Shown piece by piece: positions 32,069-40,836 of a stretch of DNA of 64,000 bases. This DNA is from Deinococcus depolymerans (GTDB taxonomy: Bacteria; Deinococcota; Deinococci; Deinococcales; Deinococcaceae), in assembly GCF_039522025.1 (NCBI RefSeq), contig NZ_BAAADB010000003.1, forward strand, positions 320,200 through 384,199, read 5' to 3'. Numbering within the stretch: position 1 is the first letter of the stretch; every line of letters starts with the position of its first letter. The translations under genes were made by a program, and so were the position numbers. Below the pieces are notes generated by a model. The model was not told where the DNA came from. It did no database searches and was given only the letters and a program-made list of their open reading frames with translations.

Positions 32069-32728
32069 CTACTTCAGGTAAGGTTCGAAGCGGTTGCGGT
32101 CGCTGCTGTCGGGATCCTCGGTGGCCCGGACGACCGAGCGGGCGCTGAACACCAGCAGCAGGCGGCCGGTGGCGGGCGCGTCGGCTCGCAGGGTGCCCTG
32201 GTTCACGCGGTACGGGCCGGCCAGCATGGCCTGCATGGTGCTGGGATCGAAGGCCAGCGTCTGGGCGGTCATGGCGGGCTTGACGGCCTTCACGCCGCCC
32301 CGCGCGGTCACGAACCCGGACCTGACGTTCAGGGTCATGCCGGGCGCGCTGAGGGCCGTGAAGCGGGCGTCGTCATACGTGACGTTCCCGCTGGCGGTGA
32401 CCGTCCCGGCCCGCAGGTCGTACGTGACCTGGGCGGCCTTCAGGGTCCCGCCCTGCCGGGTGGTGATCGTCGCGCCCTGCGCGCTGAGCGTCTGCCCCGG
32501 CTGAAGCTGCATGCGGGCCGCGCTGAGTTTCAGGCCGCCGCGACCGTCGGTGGCGGTGCCGCCCTGGGGCAGGTCGGTCGCGCCGGTCTCGAGGTTCAGG
32601 TTCTGCGCGCCGCGCGGCGTGACGTTCAGCCCGCCGAACGTGACAGCCTGCGCGCCACCCAGGGCGAGCGTCAGGGCGGTCAGCGTGCCGGTCAGCACGC
32701 GGGTCAGGGTGGGGGAGAGGCGGGTCAT
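32069..32728 (-). CDS. LptA/OstA-like periplasmic protein
   Basis: 219 aa. Signal peptide RVLTGTLTALTLALGGAQA, cleaved about residue 28. The body has OstA-type repeating strands with alternating hydrophobic residues: LSAARMQLQPGQTLSAQGATITT, AAQVTYDLRAGTVTASGNVTYDD, MTLNVRSGFVTARGGVKAV. LptA/LptD-N proteins shuttle lipid across the periplasm as a beta-jellyroll. Deinococcus lacks normal LPS, so the cargo is unknown. On the minus strand TACGGT (32736-32741) ends 7 nt before ATG 32728: leaderless. It shares its envelope theme with the tamB-like gene but is not linked to it. Confidence 0.82.
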   Translation of the reverse strand: MTRLSPTLTRVLTGTLTALTLALGGAQAVTFGGLNVTPRGAQNLNLETGATDLPQGGTATDGRGGLKLSAARMQLQPGQTLSAQGATITTRQGGTLKAAQVTYDLRAGTVTASGNVTYDDARFTALSAPGMTLNVRSGFVTARGGVKAVKPAMTAQTLAFDPSTMQAMLAGPYRVNQGTLRADAPATGRLLLVFSARSVVRATEDPDSSDRNRFEPYLK

Positions 32729-32968
32729 GCGGTCCACCGTAACGGGCGCGGCCCTGAGCGGCGTGAGGAAGTCCGTCAGCTGCCGTTCAGAGCCGGCCGC
32801 CCACCGGGTTGCCAGCGCCACGCCAGTCCGGTCTGCGTCCCCCTGGATCGGCGGCGCAGCCCGGCGGGTCCGCTCGGATCGAACGGTTGTGGTCAACCGT
32901 TCAGCCGGGGTGTTCCGGCTCATGTATTCCCACCCGTCGGGGCGGGTGTGGGCGCTACACTCCGCGCA

Positions 32969-34102
32969 GTGAAGCGTCCGACTGTTTCCCTCCTGCGGCC
33001 CGCGCTGGCCGCCGCCCTGGCCGGGGCGCTGCTGCCGGCTGCGTACGCCGCGCCCCGCGTCGGCTCTCACGACGGATTCACCCGGCTGGTGTTCGACCTG
33101 CCCGGCCAGGGAGCCGTGAGCAGCAGCGTGAAGGTCGGCGCGCAGGCGGTCACCGTGAAGCTCGGCGCCTCCCTGAAAAGTGAACAGGGCGCCCTGAACG
33201 CCCCGGGTGTCACGGCGTACGCCGTGTCGGGCGGGACGGTCACGGTCACGCTCGCGCCCGGGGGGTCCCGCGCCACCGCCAGCGTCCTGCCGGGCAGCGG
33301 CGGGCAACCCGCGCGGCTGGTGATCGACGTGCCCACCGTGGGGGCCGTGCCGGCCCGCCCGCCCGCAACGGCCCGCCCGCCCGCGACGGTCGTGCGTCCG
33401 GTGAACACGGCCGCCATGGCGCGCCCGCGCGTGGTGCTGGACGCCGGGCACGGCGGGGTCGATCCGGGAATGCAGAGCCGCTGGGTATCCGAGGAGGACG
33501 TGACCCTGGACGTGGCGCTGCGCACCCGCGCCGAGCTGCAGCGGCACGGGGTGGACGTGACCATGACCCGCACCGCTGACCGGCACCTGAGCGTGAACAA
33601 GGGCGCCGACTTGGAGGCCCGGTCCCGCCTGGCGAACACCGGGCAGGTCAGCGCGTTCGTCAGCATTCACGTGAACTCGGCCGGGCCGTCCGCGCAGGGC
33701 ATCGAGACGTACTACTTCGGGCAGCCGCTCGCCGGCAGCAACCGCAGCCTGGCTGTTCAGGAGAACGGGGGGGGCAGCGTGGGTGTGGAACTGACCCGCA
33801 AGGCCGCCAGCACCGCTCAGAACCTGCTGGGCGACATTCTGGCGCAGGCGAAGATCGCCTTCAGCCGGCAGCTGGCACAGCGGGTGCAGTCGCGCCTGAT
33901 CGCCGCGACGGGCGCCGTGAACCGTGGCGTGCAGACCGACGCGTTCTACGTGATCCGCAACCCCACCACGCCCGCGATTCTGGTCGAGGTGGGCTTCGGG
34001 TCCCACCCGGTCGAGGGCCCGAGACTGGCCTCCGCCGAGTACCGGGAGCGGCTGGCGCAGGCGCTGGCACGCGCGATCCTGGATTTCCTGAACACCAAGT
34101 AG
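32969..34102 (+). CDS. N-acetylmuramoyl-L-alanine amidase with AMIN-like domain
   Basis: Zinc amidase that cleaves stem peptide from peptidoglycan; periplasmic. It has 377 aa: signal peptide to about AYA-APR (28), an AMIN-like domain (about 28-125) with FTRLVFDLPG, a Pro/Ala-rich linker, and an Amidase_3 domain (about 150-375). Zinc and catalytic residues are readable: H161 in DAGHGG, E175 in VSEEDV, H234 in SIHVNS, E340 in VEVGF. A TACACT -10 box (32956-32961) ends 7 nt before GTG 32969, so a leaderless GTG start is preferred over GTG 32948, which lies upstream of the -10 box. Likely function: daughter-cell separation. Confidence 0.93.
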   Translation: MKRPTVSLLRPALAAALAGALLPAAYAAPRVGSHDGFTRLVFDLPGQGAVSSSVKVGAQAVTVKLGASLKSEQGALNAPGVTAYAVSGGTVTVTLAPGGSRATASVLPGSGGQPARLVIDVPTVGAVPARPPATARPPATVVRPVNTAAMARPRVVLDAGHGGVDPGMQSRWVSEEDVTLDVALRTRAELQRHGVDVTMTRTADRHLSVNKGADLEARSRLANTGQVSAFVSIHVNSAGPSAQGIETYYFGQPLAGSNRSLAVQENGGGSVGVELTRKAASTAQNLLGDILAQAKIAFSRQLAQRVQSRLIAATGAVNRGVQTDAFYVIRNPTTPAILVEVGFGSHPVEGPRLASAEYRERLAQALARAILDFLNTK

Positions 34103-34178
34103 GCGCCGGGAGAGGCCGCGCCCAGCGGCCGCCCGGGGCGGCCCGGGGTGACGGAGGCTGTGGGACACGCTACTATCC

Positions 34179-34209
34179 TTGACAGTCAACTTGGAATCAC
34201 TTCCATACT
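34179..34209 (+). promoter_or_regulatory. malQ promoter
   Basis: TTGACA (34179-34184), 19-bp spacer, CATACT (34204-34209). It predicts a leader of about 100 nt. This is one of the few genes here with a conventional -35 box and a long 5' UTR. Confidence 0.6.
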
Positions 34210-34313
34210 CCGTTCCACCCGGTCCTGCCGGACCACCGCACGCCCGCACCGCCGTCTTCCCGCCGCATTCCGGCCCACCCCCACACGCCCACCGGCCCAG
34301 GAGGTTTCCCCGC

Positions 34314-35816
34314 ATGACCATTTCACGCTCCAGCGGCGTCCTGCTGCACCCCACCAGCCTCCCCGGCCCGTACGGCATCGGGGAACTCGGCGCGCACGCC
34401 CGCGCCTTCGTCGACTGGCTCTCCCGCGCCGGCCAGAAGTACTGGCAGGTCATGCCGCTCGGCCCCACCGGCTACGGCGACAGCCCCTACCAGGCGTTCA
34501 GCGCCTTCGCGGGCAACCCCTACCTGATCGACCTGACCGCCCTGCGCGAACACGGCCTGCTGCAGGACACCGACTTCAACGCCCTGCCCGACTTCAACCC
34601 CGACAAGGTCGACTTCGGCCAGCAGTACGTCTGGCGCAACCAGATGCTGGGCCGCGCCCACGCCCACTACGCCTTCGGCGGCGCGCAGCACCTGAAAGCC
34701 GACTTCGAAGCCTTCAAGCAGCAGGAAGCCGCCTGGCTCGACGACTACGCGCTGTTCATGGCCCTCAAGGACGCGCACGGCGGCCTCCCCTGGAACGCCT
34801 GGGAGGCGAGCACCCGCGACCGCCACCCCGAGGCGCTGGCCGCCGCCCGCGAACAGCTGACCGGCACCACCGAACGCGTGAAGTTCATCCAGTTCTTGTT
34901 CTTCCGCCAGTGGACCGTCCTGCGCCGCTACGCTGCCGAGAAGGGCATCCAGATCATCGGGGACATCCCGATCTTCGTCGCCATGGACTCCAGCGACGTC
35001 TGGGCCAACCGCGACCAGTTCTACTTCGACGACCAGGGCCAGCCGACCGTCGTGGCGGGCGTCCCACCGGACTACTTCAGCGAGACCGGCCAGCTGTGGG
35101 GCAACCCGCTGTACAACTGGCAGGTCATGCAGGACACCGGCTTCCAGTGGTGGATCGACCGGTTCAGGGGCAGCCTGAACCTCTTTGACCTGATCCGCAT
35201 CGACCACTTCCGGGGCTTCGCGGCCAGCTGGGAGATTCCCTTCCCCGCCGAGACCGCCATCCACGGCCAGTGGGTGCCCGCCATGGGCCACGAGATGTTC
35301 ACGGCCGTCCGCGAGGCCCTGGGCGTCCTGCCCATCATCGCCGAGGACCTGGGCGTCATCACGCCGGACGTCGAGAAACTCCGCGACGACTTCGGCTTCC
35401 CCGGCATGGCCGTCCTGCAGTTCGCGTTCGGTGGCGGCGACTTCAGCGTCAACGACTTCCTGCCGCACAACCTGCGCGAGAACCAGGTCGTGTACACCGG
35501 CACGCACGACAACGACACCACCCGCGGCTGGTGGGCGCACGCCAGCGAGCAGGAGAAACACAACTTCCGCGTGTACACCAGCAGCGATCCCGCCGAGGAC
35601 ACCTTCGCCGCCCAGCTGACCCGCATGGCCTTCGAGAGCCGCGCCGCGCTGGCCGTCGTGCCCCTCCAGGATCTCCTGAACCTCGGCACGGACGCCCGCA
35701 TGAACCTGCCCGGCACGACCGGCGACCACAACTGGACCTGGCGTTACCGCGCCGCCGACCTGCGCCCGGACGTCGCCAGCCGCCTGCGCGAACTGACCGA
35801 AGCGACCGGACGGTAA
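34314..35816 (+). CDS. malQ: 4-alpha-glucanotransferase (amylomaltase, MalQ)
   Basis: GH77 enzyme that transfers maltodextrin segments between alpha-glucans in glycogen/maltose metabolism; cytosolic, 500 aa. N-terminal GVLLHPTSLPGPYGIGELG and WQVMPLGPTGYGDSPYQ are family signatures. The catalytic nucleophile is Asp297 in LIRIDHFRGF, the acid/base Glu344 in IIAEDLG, and the third Asp lies in GTHDNDTTRGWW. AGGAGGT (34299-34305) is 8 nt before ATG 34314, which sets the start. Monocistronic; followed by a GATGG-type hairpin. Confidence 0.96.
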   Translation: MTISRSSGVLLHPTSLPGPYGIGELGAHARAFVDWLSRAGQKYWQVMPLGPTGYGDSPYQAFSAFAGNPYLIDLTALREHGLLQDTDFNALPDFNPDKVDFGQQYVWRNQMLGRAHAHYAFGGAQHLKADFEAFKQQEAAWLDDYALFMALKDAHGGLPWNAWEASTRDRHPEALAAAREQLTGTTERVKFIQFLFFRQWTVLRRYAAEKGIQIIGDIPIFVAMDSSDVWANRDQFYFDDQGQPTVVAGVPPDYFSETGQLWGNPLYNWQVMQDTGFQWWIDRFRGSLNLFDLIRIDHFRGFAASWEIPFPAETAIHGQWVPAMGHEMFTAVREALGVLPIIAEDLGVITPDVEKLRDDFGFPGMAVLQFAFGGGDFSVNDFLPHNLRENQVVYTGTHDNDTTRGWWAHASEQEKHNFRVYTSSDPAEDTFAAQLTRMAFESRAALAVVPLQDLLNLGTDARMNLPGTTGDHNWTWRYRAADLRPDVASRLRELTEATGR

Positions 35817-35830
35817 CAACCGGAGAAAGT

Positions 35831-35886
35831 TGAAGGTGGATGGCTGATGGAGGGTCCGGCGACCTTCCATCAACCATCCACCTTCA
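35831..35886. terminator. GATGG-type intergenic hairpin
   Basis: Arms 35831-35851 and 35866-35886 pair over 21 bp with one mismatch (tgaaggtggatgg... / ...ccatccaccttca). It lies between malQ and the adenosyltransferase gene, whose -10 box starts 9 bp later. Confidence 0.65.
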
Positions 35887-35907
35887 CCATCCACTACCCT
35901 GTGGGGC

Positions 35908-36480
35908 ATGAAGCTCTACACCAAGACCGGCGACGGCGGCACCACCGGCCTGTACGGCGCGGACCGCGTCAGCAAGGCGAACATCCGCGTCGAAGCGTAC
36001 GGCACCGTCGACGAACTGAACAGCGCCATCGGACTGGCCCGCGCGCACAACACCCGTAGCCACAAACCCGACCCGGCGCTGGACGCCGACCTGGAATACC
36101 TGCAGAACGCCCTGTTCGACGTCGGCGCTGACCTCGCCACCCGCAGCGGCACCCCGTACGAGAAGAAGATCACCCGCATGGACGAACAGGACACCGCGTT
36201 CATCGAGGCGATGATCGACCGCTACCAGGAAGCCGCGCCGCCCTTCACGGGCTTCGTGCACCCCGGCGGCACCCCGGTCGCCGCCAGCCTGCACGTGGCC
36301 CGCACCGTCGCCCGCCGCGCCGAACGCGAGGTGATCCGCCTGCTGCACGAGGAGGACGCCAACCCGCACGTGCAGGTGTACCTGAACCGCCTGTCGGACC
36401 TGCTGTTCGTGATGGCCCGCGCCGCCAACCAGGCCGCCGGGATCGAGGAACACGCCTGGCTGGTCAAGGGCCGGCGCTGA
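35908..36480 (+). CDS. ATP:cob(I)alamin adenosyltransferase, PduO type
   Basis: Forms adenosylcobalamin from cob(I)alamin and ATP. It has 190 aa, a trimeric five-helix bundle. The N-terminal ATP-binding signature is KLYTKTGDGGTTGLYGADRVSK. VEAYGTVDELNSAIG (about 29-43) and VARTVARRAEREV (about 130-142) carry the conserved Arg and Glu. A TACCCT -10 box (35895-35900) ends 7 nt before ATG 35908: leaderless. No other cobalamin genes are in the window. Confidence 0.95.
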   Translation: MKLYTKTGDGGTTGLYGADRVSKANIRVEAYGTVDELNSAIGLARAHNTRSHKPDPALDADLEYLQNALFDVGADLATRSGTPYEKKITRMDEQDTAFIEAMIDRYQEAAPPFTGFVHPGGTPVAASLHVARTVARRAEREVIRLLHEEDANPHVQVYLNRLSDLLFVMARAANQAAGIEEHAWLVKGRR

Positions 36481-36532
36481 GCGACCGACCGCAGGAGGGC
36501 CGACGGCACAGGCGCGTCGCCCCCCTCCGGCG

Positions 36533-37339
36533 TCACTCCAGCGCCTTGCCGCAGTGCGGGCAGCAGGCCGCCGTCTCCTGCTGCCGGAGGCGCGAGAGTT
36601 CCTCGGCGAAGCCGCTGGCGATCATGCCCGCCGGGAGGGCCACCATGCCCACCCCGAACAGCATGATCAGCCCCGCCGCCGCCTTGCCCAGCGGCGTGGC
36701 GGGGTACACGTCCCCGTACCCGGTGGTGGTGAGGGTCACGACCGCCCACCACAGCGCCTGCGGGATGCTCTCGAAGCCCCTGGTGCCGGCGCTGGATTCC
36801 ACCTGATACAGCAGGCTGGCGGCGATGAAGACCAGCACCAGCACGATCAGCACGGTGGAGAGCAGTTCCCCGGTCCGCTGGCGGATGACCCGCCCGATCA
36901 GTTGCAGCGAGTCCGAGTACCGGCCCAGCTTGAGCAGGCTCAGGAGTTTCAGCAGGCGCAGGCCGCGCAGGCTGGCCAGGGCGGTCGTGGCAGGCACCAT
37001 GAGCGAGATGAGCACCAGCAGGTCGATCAGCGGCAGCGGCGAGGTCGCGTACCGCAGGTACGACCGCGCGCGGCCATCAAAGCCGGGCCGCAGCGGCGTG
37101 ACGTACAGCCGCCCCAGGTACTCCAGCCCGAACACCAGCGCACACACGAGGTCGAATGCGCGGATGAATCCCCCGTACGTCCGCCCGATGCCGGGGACGG
37201 TGCCCAGGATCGTCACGGCGATCGTCAGGAGGATCAGCGTGACGAGCAGCGCGTTGAACAGCCGCTCGGCCGTTCCCGCCCCGTCACTCGGGTCGAGGAA
37301 CGAGTGCAGCCGCTCCCGGAAGGTGGTGGGCGCACTCAT
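36533..37339 (-). CDS. Voltage-gated-type potassium channel, with C-terminal CxxC tail
   Basis: 268 aa. Six membrane segments: S1 about 28-48, S2 about 62-80, S3 about 100-118, an Arg/Lys-bearing S4 (LRGLRLLKLLSLLKLGRY, about 124-141), S5 about 160-180, the pore loop with selectivity filter TTTGYGD, then S6. The tail is short (AEELSRLRQQE) and ends in a CCPHCGKALE element that could bind zinc or be redox active. It lacks an RCK domain. ATG 37339 overlaps the stop of the ATP-grasp gene (ATGA). It is the last gene of the MocR-lipoprotein-ligase operon, so its function is probably tied to the envelope or amine chemistry of that cluster. Confidence 0.9.
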   Translation of the reverse strand: MSAPTTFRERLHSFLDPSDGAGTAERLFNALLVTLILLTIAVTILGTVPGIGRTYGGFIRAFDLVCALVFGLEYLGRLYVTPLRPGFDGRARSYLRYATSPLPLIDLLVLISLMVPATTALASLRGLRLLKLLSLLKLGRYSDSLQLIGRVIRQRTGELLSTVLIVLVLVFIAASLLYQVESSAGTRGFESIPQALWWAVVTLTTTGYGDVYPATPLGKAAAGLIMLFGVGMVALPAGMIASGFAEELSRLRQQETAACCPHCGKALE

Positions 37340-38499
37340 CCGGGCAGCACCACGTGCGGCGCGAAGGTGGCGCGGTTGTCCGTCACGCGCGAGCGGCCCT
37401 CGCGGATGCCCAGGCCGCACACCTCGTCCCCGGCGACCCACACGCCCAGCACCGGGTAACGCGGGCTGTCCGGGGCGAGCGCGGTGGGCAGCTCGGTGTA
37501 CGCCTGCTCGACCACCGGCAGGTCGGCGTACGCGCCGGGCGTGCTCTCTTGGCCGGGCAGCTGCACGTTCTGGCCCTCGCGGGAGTACAGCGGCTTACGC
37601 ACCACGTCCGCCCCCAGCGTGCCGGGCGTCAGGGTGGCGGGCAGCAGGTTCGGGTGGCCGGGGTTCAGTTCGTGCAGCAGCGCCAGCAGGCCCTTGCTGC
37701 CGGTGGCGGCCTTCCACAGCGGCTCGATGAAGCGCGTGCCGGTGCTCGCCAGGAACGCCGCGTCGCGGGATTCCCACGCGAACTCGAACGGCCACAGCCA
37801 CATCAGCCTCCGGATCGGGAGGCTCCAGGTGTCCAGCAGGTACGCCTCCGCGGGGCTGGTCCCCAGGTCCTCGGTGAAGATGAACGACGTTCGCAGTCCC
37901 GCCGCCCCGGCCAGGTCCCGCAGGTACGTGACGGTCGCGGCGTCCTCGTCCACGCGGGCGGAGCTGAACGCCACCTCGGTCAGGCCCCGCGCGGCCTTCA
38001 GGTGCGCCCACTGCTCGGTCAGGCCCTCGTGAATGGTGTTCCACTGCGTCGCCCCGGCCGGCAGCTCGCCGCGTGCCTGCTGGTCTTCGAGCCACTGCCA
38101 CTGGCTGACCGCCGCCTCCAGCAGACTGGTGGGCGTCTGCGCGTTCACCTCCAGCAGCTTCACGCCCCCGCGCCCGTCATACGCGAGATCCAGGCGCATG
38201 TACACCGCCGGATCGTCCCCCTCCCAGGAGTCCCGCACGGCGCTGTGCAGGAACGCGGGGATGCCGAGTTCCGCCAGCCGCCCGTGCTCGATGGCGTGCC
38301 CGGTGGCCTCCAGCACCAGCGTCGTCAGCTCCTGGCTGGCCGCCCGGAGCTGCTCGATCTGCGCGGGCGTGAAGGCGTAATACCCGTCCTCGCTCCAGTA
38401 CGGCACCGGATGCTCGGGCGTGGGCGCGAACCACGTGAAGCCCACCTCGCGCAGCCTTGCCTGCCAGTCCGGGCGGGGGGTGACGGTGCGCCGGATCAT
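37336..38499 (-). CDS. Glutathionylspermidine-synthase-like ATP-grasp ligase (YgiC/YjfC type)
   Basis: 387 aa, the length of E. coli YgiC/YjfC: only the synthetase ATP-grasp half, without the amidase half of bifunctional GspS. Family signs: [21 protein letters not shown] (about 23-43), [36 protein letters not shown] (about 102-137; Asp of the usual NADTPTS is Gln), [14 protein letters not shown] (about 297-310), and the near-terminal [15 protein letters not shown]. GspS joins spermidine to the glycine carboxylate of glutathione; the substrate of this branch is unproven. ATG 38499 overlaps the upstream lipoprotein stop (ATGA), and its own stop overlaps the channel start. All five genes read as one coupled operon. 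Confidence 0.88.
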   Translation of the reverse strand: MIRRTVTPRPDWQARLREVGFTWFAPTPEHPVPYWSEDGYYAFTPAQIEQLRAASQELTTLVLEATGHAIEHGRLAELGIPAFLHSAVRDSWEGDDPAVYMRLDLAYDGRGGVKLLEVNAQTPTSLLEAAVSQWQWLEDQQARGELPAGATQWNTIHEGLTEQWAHLKAARGLTEVAFSSARVDEDAATVTYLRDLAGAAGLRTSFIFTEDLGTSPAEAYLLDTWSLPIRRLMWLWPFEFAWESRDAAFLASTGTRFIEPLWKAATGSKGLLALLHELNPGHPNLLPATLTPGTLGADVVRKPLYSREGQNVQLPGQESTPGAYADLPVVEQAYTELPTALAPDSPRYPVLGVWVAGDEVCGLGIREGRSRVTDNRATFAPHVVLPG

Positions 38500-38858
38500 C
38501 CGCCGGCCCCGCTGCCCGTGCTGCCCGCGCGGGCCGAGGTGGTGAATCCGCCCCGCGACACGCCCGACGCGGAGTTCACACCCGGTGTGGAGGTCGAGCG
38601 GCTGACCGTGCGGGCCGCGACGCCCGCCACGACCGCCCGGGCCACCTTGCTGGTCGTGTTCTTCTTCCCGGACCTGGGCTTGACGCTGTCGTCACAGTCG
38701 ATCTCGCCGTCGGGTTCGAGCTCACACCCGTCCGGGACGGTCTGCGCGCCGTACTGCGCGTACGGCTGGTTGACCTGCTGCGCGGGCTGGTTCGCACACG
38801 CTGCGATCAGGGCGGGAAGGACGGCGGTCATCAGGGGCAGGCTGAATTCTCTGGGCAT
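38496..38858 (-). CDS. Small lipoprotein, YgiB-like C-terminus
   Basis: 120 aa. Lipoprotein signal [21 protein letters not shown] (Cys 21). The mature part has two further Cys ([13 protein letters not shown]), then a Lys/Arg/Thr-rich stretch and a C-terminus with GVSRGGF that ends in ...GSGAGG. The signal peptide and the VSRGGF...GG tail resemble the neighbouring 122-aa lipoprotein, so the pair are distant paralogs. GGAG precedes ATG 38858. Gap to the upstream gene is 65 bp; its stop overlaps the ligase start. It may be partner or substrate of that ligase. Confidence 0.8.
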   Translation of the reverse strand: MPREFSLPLMTAVLPALIAACANQPAQQVNQPYAQYGAQTVPDGCELEPDGEIDCDDSVKPRSGKKNTTSKVARAVVAGVAARTVSRSTSTPGVNSASGVSRGGFTTSARAGSTGSGAGG

Positions 38859-38923
38859 GGGGGCTCCGGCGCGCCAGTGGAGGAGCGCAAAAAGAACGAG
38901 TGGAACGGGACCGTGGACGGAGG

Positions 38924-39292
38924 TCAGCCGCCGAAGCTGCCCGAGCGGCTGCCGGACGTGAAGCCGCCCCGGCTGACCGGCGCCTTGAAACTGCCGTACG
39001 AGCCGCGCTTGCTGTCGTAGGTGAGGCCCGAACCCGACAGTTTGCCCAGCCGGTCGTAGCCGACGTAGCGGGTCGTGCCCCCCGCGATCAGCATGTACGG
39101 CCCGTAATACCCGCCGCCCGTGCGGTACACGCAGGGGTTGTTCAGGCCCCGGTCGATCAGGACGCGGTTGGCGATCAGACACTGCTCGTAACTGCTGTAC
39201 GTGGTGCGGGAATACCGGTCCAGGTCGTTCCCGCAGGAGGCCAGCAGGACGGGCAGCGCCGCCATCAGGGGCAGGGTGAAGGACTTGCTCAT
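38924..39292 (-). CDS. Small lipoprotein, DUF1190/YgiB-like
   Basis: 122 aa. Lipoprotein signal [20 protein letters not shown] (Cys 20). The mature part has a Tyr/Cys region (TTYSSYEQC...NNPC), a Gly/Tyr-rich middle and PVSRGGF before a tail ending GSFGG. As I recall it, E. coli YgiB (DUF1190) shares the V-S/T-RGGF motif and a C-terminal Gly-Gly and is encoded next to YgiC; the same order is seen here. ATG 39292 overlaps the MocR stop (ATGA), so it is translated from the regulator's transcript. Confidence 0.8.
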   Translation of the reverse strand: MSKSFTLPLMAALPVLLASCGNDLDRYSRTTYSSYEQCLIANRVLIDRGLNNPCVYRTGGGYYGPYMLIAGGTTRYVGYDRLGKLSGSGLTYDSKRGSYGSFKAPVSRGGFTSGSRSGSFGG

Positions 39293-40818
39293 GCGTCAGA
39301 GTACGGCGCGAGTCCCGCGCGGGTTGCACAACTTCGCACGGCGCCCGCGATCACCCGCCCACCCGCCGCCGCCTGCGCCGCGCTGAGGCCCCCGTGCCCC
39401 AGCAGCAGCGCGTTGGGGGCCTCGCCCAGCGTGTAGGTGTCCAGGGTGGTGACATGCACGCCCTGCGCGGCCAGCCCCGCCGCCACGTCCCGTGCGGGGA
39501 CCGCCGGGTGGAGGTGCAGGCAGACGTGCAGCCCCGCCTCTATGCCGCCCAGGTGCGCCACGCCTTCCAGGCCGCCCAGCGCCCCGGTCAGCGCCGCGCG
39601 GACCTGCGCGTGCCAGCGGCGCGAGCGGCGGATGTGGCGGTCCACGTGCCCGCCGGTCAGCAGGTGCGTCAGGGCCGCCTGCACCGCCGTGGGCGGCCCG
39701 AAGTCCAGCAGCGTCCGCGCCCGCACCAGCCGCGACAGCAGCGGCGGGGCCGCCACCACGAACCCCGTCCGCACCGAGGGCGTCAGGACCTTGCTCAGGG
39801 TGCCCAGGTACAGCACCCGGCCCCCCGCGCCCGTCTGGGCCGCCAGCGCCGCCAGCGGCGGCAGCGGGGGCGCGCCGTAGCGGAACTCACCGTCATAGTC
39901 GTCCTCGACGATCAGCGCGTCATGCCGCGCCGCCCAGTCCAGCAGTTCCAGGCGGCGCGGCAGGCACATGCGGCCCCCCAGCGGGAACTGGTGGCTGGGC
40001 GTCACGTACACCAGCCGCGCGGCGGGCGTGTCCGCGTTCACGATCAGGCCGTCGGCGTCCACCGGGACGGGAACGACCTCGTGCCCGGCGTCCAGCAGCA
40101 CCTGCCGCGCCGCGCGGTACCCCGGATTCTCCATCAGGACCCGCGATCCCGGCGGCAGCAGTGCGCGTACGATCAGGTTCAGGGCGTGCAGCGTGCCGCC
40201 CGTCACGAGCACGTCCTCGGCCTGCGCGCCCAGCCCGCGCTGCCGCCCCGCGAACGCCGCCAGGGCCGCGCGCAGCCGGTGCTCGCCCGCCGGGTCGGCG
40301 TAGTCGCCGCTGACGTCCTCACGCGCCGCGTCCGCCCAGGCCTGCCGCCACGCGCGGCGGTCCAGGGTGGTGGTCCCGGTCACGCCCACCCGGAAGTCCA
40401 GGCCCGGCCGCACCCCCGGCCCGTCCACCGGCAGCGGGGGCATGACCGGCAGCCACGCCGGAACGCCCGCCCCGGACGCCCCGGCGGGCGGGGTGGGCGC
40501 GGGCGTCTCGTCGCGCACGCGGGTGCCGCGCCCCACCAGAGATTGCGCGGTGCCGTCCGCGAGCAGTTCCGCGTACGCCGTCTCCACGACGCCGCGCGTG
40601 ACGCCCAGCGTCCGGGCCAGCGTGCGGGTGCCGGGCAGTGGCGTGCCGCCCGGCAGCAGGCCGGACAGGACCGCCTCGCGGATCTGCCGGGCCAGCTGCG
40701 CGTGCAGCGCTTCCGTCTGGTCGCGGCGCAGGTCGAGCGGGAAGGGCAGCTCGTCCGTCCGGGCCGGCAGTGTCCCCCGCATCTGAGCAGGAAGTGGAGC
40801 TACCAGGGGGGCCACCAT
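39289..40818 (-). CDS. MocR/PdxR-type regulator (GntR winged helix fused to aminotransferase fold)
   Basis: 509 aa. GntR domain about 28-95 ([41 protein letters not shown]), linker about 96-145, class I aminotransferase-like domain about 150-505. PLP features: Asp/Tyr in [13 protein letters not shown] and Lys in [17 protein letters not shown]. MocR proteins use bound PLP or a PLP-amine adduct as the signal and act on adjacent, often divergent genes. The TACACT -10 box (40826-40831) ends 7 nt before ATG 40818: leaderless. It is first gene of the leftward operon and its promoter overlaps the divergent one. Confidence 0.92.
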   Translation of the reverse strand: MVAPLVAPLPAQMRGTLPARTDELPFPLDLRRDQTEALHAQLARQIREAVLSGLLPGGTPLPGTRTLARTLGVTRGVVETAYAELLADGTAQSLVGRGTRVRDETPAPTPPAGASGAGVPAWLPVMPPLPVDGPGVRPGLDFRVGVTGTTTLDRRAWRQAWADAAREDVSGDYADPAGEHRLRAALAAFAGRQRGLGAQAEDVLVTGGTLHALNLIVRALLPPGSRVLMENPGYRAARQVLLDAGHEVVPVPVDADGLIVNADTPAARLVYVTPSHQFPLGGRMCLPRRLELLDWAARHDALIVEDDYDGEFRYGAPPLPPLAALAAQTGAGGRVLYLGTLSKVLTPSVRTGFVVAAPPLLSRLVRARTLLDFGPPTAVQAALTHLLTGGHVDRHIRRSRRWHAQVRAALTGALGGLEGVAHLGGIEAGLHVCLHLHPAVPARDVAAGLAAQGVHVTTLDTYTLGEAPNALLLGHGGLSAAQAAAGGRVIAGAVRSCATRAGLAPYSDA

Positions 40819-40824
40819 GCCCCG

Positions 40825-40831
40825 TAGTGTA
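40825..40831. promoter_or_regulatory. Overlapping divergent -10 boxes
   Basis: In TAGTGTA (40825-40831), TAGTGT reads as the rightward -10 box, 6 nt before ATG 40837. The complement of bases 40826-40831, TACACT, reads as the leftward -10 box, 7 nt before ATG 40818. The start codons are only 18 bp apart, so both promoters cannot be occupied at once. Neither has a good -35 box. Confidence 0.7.
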
Positions 40832-40836
40832 CGCCC

